From Bacillota bacterium (GTDB lineage: Bacteria; Bacillota; Clostridia; Peptostreptococcales; Anaerovoracaceae), in the NCBI GenBank assembly GCA_016284575.1, contig JAEEPD010000217.1, forward strand, positions 1 to 13,714: 13,714 bases of DNA. The letters are read 5' to 3'. The position numbers and the translations under genes are program-made. Each line of letters starts with the position of its first letter. The first letter of the stretch is position 1. The notes under the pieces were generated by a model. That model worked only from the letters and a program-made list of their open reading frames with translations, searched no databases and was not told where the DNA came from. Shown here in pieces: positions 7,139-13,583 of the stretch.

Positions 7139-7825
7139 ATGACAGGAATAATAGGCGCCATGGAGATGGAGGTTCAAGGCCTCGTTGAACGCATGGAGGA
7201 GCCCTGCATAGAGACCATCAGCGGCATAAAGTTTTATCAGGGAAGGCTCATGGGAAAGCCTGTGGTGGTGGCCCAGTGCGGCGTAGGCAAGGTGGCAGCG
7301 GCTGTGGTAGCGCAGACCATGATACTTCGCTATGGCGTGGACCTTCTCGTAAATACGGGGGTTGCCGGCTCCCTTTCAAAGGATGTAAGGATATTCGACC
7401 TTGTCATCTCCACCGAAACGGCGGAGCACGACATGGATACCAGCCCTCTGGGCGATGAGATAGGCTACATAAGCGGTCTTGGCATAGTTCGGATGAAGGC
7501 TGACGAAGCCGCGGCGGAAAGCTTCGCAAGGCAGGCGGAAGCCATGGGCATCAATGTACGCAGGGGGCTGGTGGTCTCGGGTGACCAGTTCATCGCCTCC
7601 GAGCAGCAGCGCATCAAAATAAAAAGCTCCTTCCCAGACGCCCTCTGCGCCGAAATGGAAGGAGCCTCCATAGGTCATGTCTGCTATCAGAACAGCGTGC
7701 CCTTCTGCATCATCCGCGCCATTTCAGACAATGCTGACGGAGAAGCGGATATGGACTTCCCCAGCTTCGCAAAAAAAGCCAGCCAGGTGTCCACCCAGCT
7801 GGTGCTCAAATATCTTGAGGGCTGA
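7139..7825 (+). CDS. mtnN: 5'-methylthioadenosine/S-adenosylhomocysteine nucleosidase
   Basis: Hydrolyses the glycosidic bond of MTA, SAH and 5'-deoxyadenosine to adenine and the thioribose or ribose product, clearing by-products of SAM chemistry in the cytoplasm. At 228 residues the length is typical. The N-terminus MTGIIGAMEMEV matches the family, with Glu11 equivalent to E. coli Glu12. EMEGAS carries Glu174 and RAISDNAD carries Asp197, the expected catalytic acid. A TTG at 7115 and an ATG at 7121 extend the frame, but ATG 7139 gives the family N-terminus and has GGAGGAG at 7123-7129. The gene starts one base after the membrane-protein stop, so it is coupled to that gene and to the ligase. 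The association is probably general housekeeping, although SAM-dependent steps in the same pathway cannot be excluded. Confidence 0.95.
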   Translation: MTGIIGAMEMEVQGLVERMEEPCIETISGIKFYQGRLMGKPVVVAQCGVGKVAAAVVAQTMILRYGVDLLVNTGVAGSLSKDVRIFDLVISTETAEHDMDTSPLGDEIGYISGLGIVRMKADEAAAESFARQAEAMGINVRRGLVVSGDQFIASEQQRIKIKSSFPDALCAEMEGASIGHVCYQNSVPFCIIRAISDNADGEADMDFPSFAKKASQVSTQLVLKYLEG

Positions 7826-7830
7826 TACGC

Positions 7831-7867
7831 CGCCTTAAAAGGCGCTCCGGGCTATCTGAAAAAGCCC
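7831..7867. terminator. Weak hairpins in the convergent gap between mtnN and the nuclease gene
   Basis: Two short hairpins lie between the converging genes: cgcct/aggcg with loop taaa (7831-7844), and gggct/agccc (7849-7853 with 7863-7867), which overlaps the end of the nuclease gene. Neither has a T-tract on either strand, so intrinsic termination is plausible by position but weakly supported. Confidence 0.3.
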
Positions 7868-8385
7868 ATACCCCAGAAACCTTTGCCGTCCCTTCGGGCG
7901 GCATTTTCTATTGCCCTGAGCTCCTTTTCGTGCCTGTCGTTGGGAGAAATGATCAGGACCTTCGCGTAGCCCTCCGAAAGCAGCTTCTTCTCTGCCATGC
8001 TGTCCCTGTCCGCAGGGTCCAGATACACGTAGGCCAGAGTCCTGCCGTACTGGTCCTTGAGCTCCCGGTCGTACTCAAGCCAGACGCTTCTGCCTCCGAG
8101 AAGCTCCTTCATGTAGTCCGATGCTATGGCTCCCTCGGAGGTGTTTTTAGTTTCATCGTGGTCCGCGCTCTCAGGAGCGTCAACACCTATCAGCCTCACC
8201 CTCACAGCATATTCCTGCCCCATGTCCACAGCAATGGTATCGCCGTCTATAACATACTGCACCGTGTAGGGTCCCGCCAGCTCGGACTGGGCTGTCCGCT
8301 GAAAATACAGCAAAAGGGCCATTGCAAGAGCAATGGCCAGTATTGCAAGTATTATCTTTCTTCTGAGGCTGCGGCTTTTGTTCAT
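7852..8385 (-). CDS. Membrane-anchored thermonuclease-like (staphylococcal nuclease fold) protein
   Basis: Calcium-dependent phosphodiesterase of the SNase family, 177 residues, predicted to act outside the membrane. An N-terminal basic stretch plus hydrophobic segment (about 10-28) is a signal peptide or anchor; there is no lipobox Cys. Residues matching staphylococcal nuclease are IDGDT with Asp49 (Asp21), Arg64 (Arg35), Asp69 and Glu72 in GVDAPES (Asp40, Glu43) and Arg115 in DQYGR (Arg87). All catalytic residues are therefore present and the enzyme is probably active. The ATG at 8383-8385 has only a weak upstream ribosome site. It lies 33 bp downstream of the DUF4139 gene on the same strand, so it is probably cotranscribed. 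Nucleotide scavenging or degradation of extracellular DNA is the likely role. Confidence 0.92.
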   Translation of the reverse strand: MNKSRSLRRKIILAILAIALAMALLLYFQRTAQSELAGPYTVQYVIDGDTIAVDMGQEYAVRVRLIGVDAPESADHDETKNTSEGAIASDYMKELLGGRSVWLEYDRELKDQYGRTLAYVYLDPADRDSMAEKKLLSEGYAKVLIISPNDRHEKELRAIENAARRDGKGFWGMGFFR

Positions 8386-8418
8386 AGGGGCTTCGGGCCG
8401 GAGGCTTTTAAGCTCTGC

Positions 8419-10026
8419 TTAAACAACGCTGCCGCATTCGGGACAGAATCTGCCGGTGACCACAGCTCCGCAGTGGGGACAGTACCTGACGCCTCCGCCG
8501 CCGCGCTCCGTGATCTCCTTATCCTTGGGTCTGGAGACCTTATAGCCCAGGCGGATGGTTTTTGATTCCGCAGGAGCAAGAGGCAGTTCCCAGCTTACCA
8601 TACCAGTTTCCTCTGTCAGCTTCCCATCGGAAAGAGCCGTGGGCTCCACAGTGATGTCCTTGTTCTGGGAAACAGGCAGACGGTCCTCTATGTGGAGGGT
8701 AAGGGGCGACTCCGACAGGTTCGCGGCCTTGGTCTCGTAGCTGTATTCCACCACCTTCTGGCCCTTGAGCAGGGTGGTGGAGGTCTTTCTTGCCAGCTCC
8801 TTGTGGGTGAGCTTCACCCTCTCCTCCCTTCCGAGGCTTATGTCCACGTACTCCTCCGTCAGGTCCGGATCTATGGTCATGTTCTCGGTGTACATGCCCT
8901 TAAGGTAGATGCCGGCGCTTACCCTGTCGGTGAAGGGGATGTCCGCGGACTTGATCCTTGCAGTAAGATAGGCCCTCAGGTCCAGCCTGGGGACAGCGGA
9001 GATGCGGTATTCCGCGGGGACCTCGAAGTTCTGCAAGTCAGCCATTATGCCCTCCGCGTTCTTCGGGATATTGCGGGTGCCCGGAAGAACGTATTCTGTC
9101 ATGGTCTCGTCCTTGTTCACTTGGGCCTGCTGCATGGTCATGCGCGCCATGGGGGCCATCATTGCATCGCTCTCCACAGCTTCATCCGCCATTGCCATCT
9201 CCATTTTCGCCATACCCATCATGGGGGCTGCCATGCCGGCGCCGAAGGCCATGGTGTTTCTGGCGGCCTTTCTTTCGACTATGACCTCCCTGATGTCCAG
9301 GTATACAGGGTCCAGCCGGGGCAGGCTGCCGCCAACGGCGGGGTTGCCCGTAAAGAGGCTCATGGAAACATCCTTCCAGTCCTCCGGGGTGTACTGATAG
9401 ATATTAGCCCGGAACTTGATCTCCACCGGGTTTTCAGCGTCGGAGTGGATCTCGTACACAGGGTTCCAGTAGGCGGAGTTTTCGTAGTAGCGAAGCTCAA
9501 AGCTGTAGGTCCCGGCTTTGGGAGCGGTCACATCCACGGACATTACGGGACGGCGCTCCTGCCCCTGCAGTTCCCTGGCCTTTTTATCCAGTTTCTGATA
9601 TTCCTTCTCCAGAGCCTTTATCTCCTGCTCCAGAGCCATGATGCGCTCCTCCAGCCTTTCTATGTAGTCCTGCATCTCCGAAAGAGACTGCTCGGTCCTG
9701 GTGCTGAAATCGCCGTTGTCCTTCCACAGCTTCAGCTGGAACTGCTTTGCCTCGATCCTCTTGGTGATCATGGCCATCTCATCCTGAAGCCTGCTGTATT
9801 CGCTGTCCTCTGAATCGTCCTGCTCGGGGACGTAGATCCGCATGTTGGAGCAGCTGAGGCCTCCGTTCGCGAAAAGTCTGGCGGTGTCGTTTCTTGCACT
9901 GCCAGTCAGGCCCTGTACCAGCAGGGTCTGGGTGCCCTCGGGAAGCTCCAGGCTGCCCTTTCGCAGGATCTCCGCACCTGTTCTGTAAAGACTGATCTTT
10001 TCTATACTCGTATTAAGGTTAATCAT
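8419..10026 (-). CDS. DUF4139/MuiA-like protein with Met-rich linker and C-terminal zinc ribbon
   Basis: A 535-residue protein resembling the mucoidy-inhibitor A (DUF4140-DUF4139) family, whose biochemical role is unknown. In order: an N-terminal beta-rich domain (1-70), a long coiled coil (about 76-157), a DUF4139-type beta region with FELRYYENSAYWNPVYEI (176-193) and FRANIYQYTPEDWKDV (205-220), and a linker at 259-298 in which 13 of 40 residues are Met. The rest of the beta domain follows, to about 498. A Gly-rich spacer leads to a zinc ribbon with Cys516, Cys519, Cys528 and Cys531 (CPHC and CPEC). There is no signal peptide, unlike many Gram-negative members, so it is probably cytoplasmic. 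The start is fixed by aaggagga close upstream (bases 10032-10039 on the + strand). The nuclease gene follows 33 bp downstream. Confidence 0.85.
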   Translation of the reverse strand: MINLNTSIEKISLYRTGAEILRKGSLELPEGTQTLLVQGLTGSARNDTARLFANGGLSCSNMRIYVPEQDDSEDSEYSRLQDEMAMITKRIEAKQFQLKLWKDNGDFSTRTEQSLSEMQDYIERLEERIMALEQEIKALEKEYQKLDKKARELQGQERRPVMSVDVTAPKAGTYSFELRYYENSAYWNPVYEIHSDAENPVEIKFRANIYQYTPEDWKDVSMSLFTGNPAVGGSLPRLDPVYLDIREVIVERKAARNTMAFGAGMAAPMMGMAKMEMAMADEAVESDAMMAPMARMTMQQAQVNKDETMTEYVLPGTRNIPKNAEGIMADLQNFEVPAEYRISAVPRLDLRAYLTARIKSADIPFTDRVSAGIYLKGMYTENMTIDPDLTEEYVDISLGREERVKLTHKELARKTSTTLLKGQKVVEYSYETKAANLSESPLTLHIEDRLPVSQNKDITVEPTALSDGKLTEETGMVSWELPLAPAESKTIRLGYKVSRPKDKEITERGGGGVRYCPHCGAVVTGRFCPECGSVV

Positions 10027-10086
10027 ATCGATCCTCCTTTGCGTCGCTTGTTGTTTTTATTTTATCACAGATGAAGCCTTGTCGCT

Positions 10087-10116
10087 ATTTTATTTGATAC
10101 ATTAGAAAAGCGTCAG
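10087..10116 (-). promoter_or_regulatory. Candidate - strand promoter for the DUF4139-nuclease operon
   Basis: Read on the - strand, a CTGACG hexamer (+ coordinates 10111-10116) is separated by 18 bp from TAAAAT (10087-10092). These match the -35 and -10 consensus at 4/6 and 5/6. A second TAAAAT with an upstream TG (TGATAAAAT) lies about 30 bp further downstream and could be an alternative extended -10. The upstream TetR-type palindrome at 10124-10142 lies immediately upstream of this -35. Confidence 0.45.
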
Positions 10117-10123
10117 AAGAATT

Positions 10124-10142
10124 AACAGAACATCGCTCTTTT
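10124..10142. promoter_or_regulatory. Candidate upstream operator (degenerate palindrome)
   Basis: The half-site aacagaa (10124-10130) and five-base spacer catcg are followed by ctctttt, which matches the ideal ttctgtt at 5 of 7 positions. The half-site is part of a perfect 13-bp direct repeat, gaattaacagaac, at 10119-10131 and 10177-10189. The architecture equals the perfect palindrome 58 bp downstream, so it is probably a weaker site for the same TetR-type repressor. Confidence 0.5.
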
Positions 10143-10147
10143 TAATC

Positions 10148-10176
10148 TTGACAGGAGGAGTCAGGGGTGTTAGATT
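10148..10176 (+). promoter_or_regulatory. Sigma-A type promoter of the hydrolase-tetR operon
   Basis: A perfect TTGACA (10148-10153), a 17-bp spacer and TAGATT (10171-10176, 4/6 to TATAAT). The predicted transcription start is near 10183, about 63 bp before the hydrolase ATG. The start point falls inside the 19-bp palindrome, the classic arrangement for repression. Confidence 0.75.
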
Positions 10177-10181
10177 GAATT

Positions 10182-10200
10182 AACAGAACGATATTCTGTT
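10182..10200. promoter_or_regulatory. Probable TetR-family operator at the transcription start
   Basis: A perfect 7-bp inverted repeat, aacagaa / ttctgtt, around the spacer cgata (19 bp in all). It sits directly on the predicted +1 of the operon that encodes the TetR-type regulator, so autorepression is the simplest reading. The size and symmetry fit TetR-family operators; binding itself is inferred. Confidence 0.65.
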
Positions 10201-10245
10201 TATCACAGCTGCCACAGCCGCAGCAGTAAAGAAAGGAGCAGCCTC

Positions 10246-11457
10246 ATGAACAGCATTAAGAACATGTTCCCGGTGGGCTATGAAGCCTTCCACGAAAACG
10301 AAAGCTTCAACTTCCAGCTCAACCGTTTCTACTCCCAGGGTGTATTCAGAAAAGAGGAGCTGATGGATATAGGAAGGCAGATCGATGGCTTTGAAACGTG
10401 GATCTCGCTGTTTATAAAACTCGGGGAGGAGGCTGAGGCTGAAGCCGGAACAAATGAAGGGGAAGAAGCCCTGGCGCTTTTGCTTAGGGCTGCCACCTGC
10501 TTTCGCGCGGCCCAGTTCTACACCATAAGCGGAGAAAAGGATGCAGAGGGCAGGTCCCTCAAGCACGCGCTCTACGAGCGCTGCAGAGCCCTCTACGACG
10601 CATATTACGGCAGCTTCCAGGGGATAAGCTACGTTCAGATCCCCTTCAGCACCTATATGCTCCCTGTCTGGTATGCCAAAGCCGAAGAGCCCAGGGGCAA
10701 TGTTCTGGTCTGCGGCGGCTACGACAGCATAGCCCAGGAATTCCTGGTGCTGCTGCTGTATTTACAGGAGCGGGGCTATAATGTATACTTTTTTGAAGGA
10801 CCCGGGCAGGGCGAGGTGCTGATGCGCTATGACGCCCGCATGACCCCGGAGTGGGAGCACTGCACGGCGGCGGTGCTGGACCATTTCGGCCTTGACGATG
10901 TCACATTTATAGGGGTCTCCCTGGGCGGCTATCTGGCGCCGAGAGCGGCAGCCTGCGACAAACGCATCACCCGCCTGGTCATGTACGACCTGATCTACGA
11001 CTTCTACGGCTCCATCATCGGCAAGATGGGAGAAAAGAAGGGCCGGTTCTTCGACTGGATGGTGAGTCATCCAAAGAACCTCCTGTGGCACTGGCTGGAC
11101 AGGAAGCTGGAGGAAAACTATTTCACCAGATGGCTGCTGGGCCAGGGCTATGCCATCTACGAGAACGTTCACACCCCCTGCGAGTACTTTGAACACATAA
11201 AGAAATACAATACCCGGGAGATCTCCCCCCTGCTGACCCAGGACGTGCTGGTCTTGGCAGGTGAAAGCGATCTCTACACCAGGTTCTATAAGGAGCAGCT
11301 GGCGGCCCTGACTAACGCAAGGAGCGTCACCGGCAGGCTCTTCACGAAGGAGGAGCAGGCGGACCATCACTGCCAGATCGGAAATATGGGGCTGCTGCTC
11401 GAGACCATCAGCGGATGGATAGAGGAAAAGACAAATGGCCAGAAAAGCGGTGCTTAG
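10246..11457 (+). CDS. Alpha/beta hydrolase, FrsA / dihydroxypseudooxynicotine-hydrolase-like
   Basis: A cytoplasmic serine-hydrolase-fold protein, 403 residues. An N-terminal helical region (about 1-125) precedes the hydrolase core. The segment FFEGPGQGEVL (182-192) is characteristic of the DHPON-hydrolase/FrsA-like group. The nucleophile elbow GVSLGG places Ser225. Asp342 in AGESDLYT is the likely acid and His374 or His375 in ADHHCQ the catalytic base, so the triad looks complete. It is preceded by AAAGGAG (10232-10238) seven bases before the ATG, and overlaps the next gene, a TetR-type regulator, by 23 bp. This arrangement suggests an inducible esterase or C-C hydrolase acting on a small foreign or aromatic compound that is also the inducer. 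The substrate is unknown. Confidence 0.85.
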   Translation: MNSIKNMFPVGYEAFHENESFNFQLNRFYSQGVFRKEELMDIGRQIDGFETWISLFIKLGEEAEAEAGTNEGEEALALLLRAATCFRAAQFYTISGEKDAEGRSLKHALYERCRALYDAYYGSFQGISYVQIPFSTYMLPVWYAKAEEPRGNVLVCGGYDSIAQEFLVLLLYLQERGYNVYFFEGPGQGEVLMRYDARMTPEWEHCTAAVLDHFGLDDVTFIGVSLGGYLAPRAAACDKRITRLVMYDLIYDFYGSIIGKMGEKKGRFFDWMVSHPKNLLWHWLDRKLEENYFTRWLLGQGYAIYENVHTPCEYFEHIKKYNTREISPLLTQDVLVLAGESDLYTRFYKEQLAALTNARSVTGRLFTKEEQADHHCQIGNMGLLLETISGWIEEKTNGQKSGA

Positions 11458-12019
11458 CGGCGGAAAAAGAGACGAAATAATAGCAGCGGCTGCGGAGCTC
11501 TTTTTTGAAAAGGGCTACGAGGCCGTTTCTGTGCGCATGATACTTGACAAGGTGGGCGGAGAGACAGGCATGTTCTATCACTACTTCAGGTCCAAGGAGC
11601 AGCTCTTCGACCTGGCAGTGGAGCGATTTTTCAGGGATTTCAGTGAAAAATGCAGGGAAATGATATCCCGCTGCGAAAGGCCTGAGGACTTCATAGAGGT
11701 CTTCCTGCCCCTCTATGCGAAGGGTATGCAGCAGTTTGGAATGGTGAGAGGCAGTATGCACTGGTCGATCCAGTACGCCATGCACGCCCTTACGGTGGAA
11801 TCCATGGTGCCTGCCGTGGCAGAAAGGCTTGCTGCCATAAGAAACGGGCAAACTCAGGAGCCGGGGCTCCCGGAGGGCATCCCTGACGACATTCTGGCAG
11901 CCCAGCTGGTCCAGGGGATCTCCGCCACCCTGCATTCAGAAAGCTTTGAAGCCATGAGCCCGGAGGAGCAAAAGGACTGCCTACGAAGCTACATACGCAG
12001 CGTACTTAAAGCCGAATAA
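11435..12019 (+). CDS. TetR/AcrR-family transcriptional repressor
   Basis: DNA-binding regulator of 194 residues. The N-terminal helix-turn-helix domain covers about 10-56, with ELFFEKGYEAVSVRMI and the recognition helix region GGETGMFYHYFRSKEQL (41-57), a textbook TetR pattern. The C-terminal helical part (about 60-194) would bind the ligand and dimerise; its ligand cannot be predicted. It starts inside the hydrolase gene (23-bp overlap) with AGAGGA (11421-11426) at normal spacing, so the two are translationally coupled. It probably represses its own operon through the palindrome at 10182-10200 and may also influence the divergent DUF4139 promoter. The MATE gene follows but has its own promoter. 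Confidence 0.93.
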   Translation: MARKAVLSGGKRDEIIAAAAELFFEKGYEAVSVRMILDKVGGETGMFYHYFRSKEQLFDLAVERFFRDFSEKCREMISRCERPEDFIEVFLPLYAKGMQQFGMVRGSMHWSIQYAMHALTVESMVPAVAERLAAIRNGQTQEPGLPEGIPDDILAAQLVQGISATLHSESFEAMSPEEQKDCLRSYIRSVLKAE

Positions 12020-12034
12020 AGCCTTCACAGGCTT
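12019..12034 (+). terminator. Small hairpin after tetR, weak terminator candidate
   Basis: The sequence aagcct-tcac-aggctt forms a 6-bp stem at the tetR stop codon. No T-tract follows, and its 3' arm overlaps the -35 of the MATE promoter. It could attenuate readthrough, but the evidence is weak. Confidence 0.3.
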
Positions 12035-12061
12035 GCCCTTCCCGCCATTAGCATATATAAT
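12033..12061 (+). promoter_or_regulatory. Promoter of the MATE transporter gene
   Basis: TTGCCC (12033-12038, 4/6 to TTGACA), a 17-bp spacer and a perfect TATAAT (12056-12061). The predicted start is near 12068, 30 bp before the ATG. The transcript would begin with the hairpin ggccc/gggcc (12068-12082). I see no copy of the aacagaa operator here, so control by the upstream TetR protein is not supported at this promoter. Confidence 0.65.
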
Positions 12062-12067
12062 ACTTAA

Positions 12068-12082
12068 GGCCCCATACGGGCC
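12068..12082 (+). promoter_or_regulatory. 5' UTR stem-loop in front of the MATE ribosome site
   Basis: A 5-bp GC-only stem, ggccc and gggcc, with loop catac, lies at the predicted 5' end of the transcript. It directly abuts the ribosome site ggaaggg (12083-12089). It may stabilise the mRNA or limit ribosome access. Confidence 0.4.
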
Positions 12083-12097
12083 GGAAGGGATAAGGGA

Positions 12098-13501
12098 ATG
12101 GCAAAACCAAGTTTAAATCTGACTGACGAATCAAAGAGCCCGCTTCGGACTCTTTTTCTGCTGGCCTGGCCGGTATTTCTTGAACAGATATTCACCACAC
12201 TGGTCGGCTACGCGGACACCGCCATGGTGGGCTCCTTAGGGGCCTCCGCCACGGCATCCGTATCCATAAGCCAGCCGGTGCTCATGATGATGAACGGCAT
12301 AGTCATGTCCCTTGGCGTGGGCATCACCACCCTTGTGGCAAGGGCTGTGGGAGCAGGCAATCCCGAGCTCGTTAAAAAGCTTATGCATCACGCCATCATG
12401 GCGCTGGTGCTTATAGGCTATCCCATAAATGCCCTGGCTCTTGGCATGCATAAGCTCATCCCCGCATGGATGGGGGCTGAAGCAGATGTTCTTGAGCTGG
12501 CCTCAGCCTACAACGAGGTGGTCTGCATAGGCCGCTTTTTCATGGTCACGGCCCTGGTGCTGAATTCAGCCTTCAGGGGCTATGGCGATACCAAGACGCC
12601 CATGATAGGCAACGTGATGATGAACATCATCAATGTTATCTTCAATTTCCTTCTGATCTACCCTGAAAGGGATATTTATCTTTTCGGAAGCGAAAAGCCC
12701 CTCCACATGTGGGGCGCAGGCCTTGGCGTGGTAGGCGCCGCCATCGCCACAGCCATAGGCATGGTGGTATCAGGGCTCTTCGTCCTGTGGGTGGCCTTCC
12801 TTAAGAAGGACCCCTACCGCGTAGACATACATACGGGCTGGAGGCTGGACTGGGAGCTTATAAAGCAGATCTTTACCATAAGCATTCCCGCCATGCTGGA
12901 GAGGATATTCATGTCCTCCTCAGGCGTTATCACAAGCCGCAGCATAGCAAGCCTTGGCACCGTGACCCTGGCCTCCAACAGCCTCTGTCTGACGGCGGAA
13001 TCCATGAGCTTCATGCCCGCCTTCGCCTTCCAGACGGCCATAACAACCCTGGTGGGCCAGTCTCTGGGCGCAAAGAAACCGGAGCTGGCGGAAAAATTCG
13101 TAAGGACCACCCTTCTGGCAGGCACCATTACCATGCTGTTCACAGGAGCCGGGCTCTACTTCTTTGCTGAGCCCATCATCAGCATCTTTACCCCCGATGC
13201 CGCCGTAATCGACCTGGCCTCCCGCTGCCTCAGGATAACAGCCTTCATGCAGGTGCCCCAGGTCCTTTCCTGGAGCCTTGCGGGCGTTCTCAGAGGCGCA
13301 GGAGACACCAAGGTGAATTTCTACATCTCCGCAGGCACTAACTGGCTGGTCCGCACTCTGTGGTGCGTGCTGCTTATCAGGGTCTTCGGCAAGGGCCTTA
13401 TAGAGGTGGAATACGTCATTTTCATGGAAGGCTTCATCCGCATGCTGCTGCTTGCATGGCGCTACAAGACTGGAAAATGGAAGACCATAATGAAGGACTA
13501 A
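12098..13501 (+). CDS. MATE-family multidrug/toxic compound efflux transporter
   Basis: Twelve-segment membrane antiporter of 467 residues, normal for the family, expelling cationic or aromatic compounds in exchange for Na+ or H+. The N-terminal half shows LAWPVFLEQIFTTLVGYADT and MVGSLGASATASVS. FRGYGDTKTPMIGN occurs in the first half and its counterpart LRGAGDTKVNFYIS in the second, the paired signature of the two MATE bundles. QTAITTLVGQSLGAKKPELA is also typical. ATG 12098 is preceded by ggaaggg eight bases upstream. It has its own promoter and lies just downstream of a hydrolase-TetR operon, so a shared detoxification theme is plausible but not shown. The stop is followed 47 bp later by a strong hairpin terminator. 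Confidence 0.93.
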   Translation: MAKPSLNLTDESKSPLRTLFLLAWPVFLEQIFTTLVGYADTAMVGSLGASATASVSISQPVLMMMNGIVMSLGVGITTLVARAVGAGNPELVKKLMHHAIMALVLIGYPINALALGMHKLIPAWMGAEADVLELASAYNEVVCIGRFFMVTALVLNSAFRGYGDTKTPMIGNVMMNIINVIFNFLLIYPERDIYLFGSEKPLHMWGAGLGVVGAAIATAIGMVVSGLFVLWVAFLKKDPYRVDIHTGWRLDWELIKQIFTISIPAMLERIFMSSSGVITSRSIASLGTVTLASNSLCLTAESMSFMPAFAFQTAITTLVGQSLGAKKPELAEKFVRTTLLAGTITMLFTGAGLYFFAEPIISIFTPDAAVIDLASRCLRITAFMQVPQVLSWSLAGVLRGAGDTKVNFYISAGTNWLVRTLWCVLLIRVFGKGLIEVEYVIFMEGFIRMLLLAWRYKTGKWKTIMKD

Positions 13502-13544
13502 AGGAGCGTTCCAACGCCCCATTAAGACCGCTGCATAGAAACAT

Positions 13545-13583
13545 AAAAAGGACTGTCTGCGCTTCTGCAGACAGTCCTCTTAA
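13545..13583. terminator. Strong Rho-independent terminator, best on the - strand, possibly bidirectional
   Basis: A perfect 12-bp stem, aggactgtctgc (13549-13560) with gcagacagtcct (13567-13578), and loop gcttct. On the - strand it runs straight into TTTTTATGTTT, an ideal terminator. On the + strand, after the MATE gene, the following ct-taaatt is less T-rich. So a - strand transcription unit probably enters from beyond the right edge and ends here, with the MATE operon sharing the site. Confidence 0.8.

Noticed and set aside
8692..9813. 373-codon + strand open frame inside the DUF4139 gene
   Set aside because: Antisense shadow of a gene with recognisable domains and a strong ribosome site; the translation is His/Gly/Leu-rich without motifs.
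10153..10180. AGGAGGAG followed by possible tiny open frame in the control region
   Set aside because: It lies in the -35/-10 spacer, upstream of the predicted transcript start, and any frame from the nearby GTG/TTG closes within a few codons.
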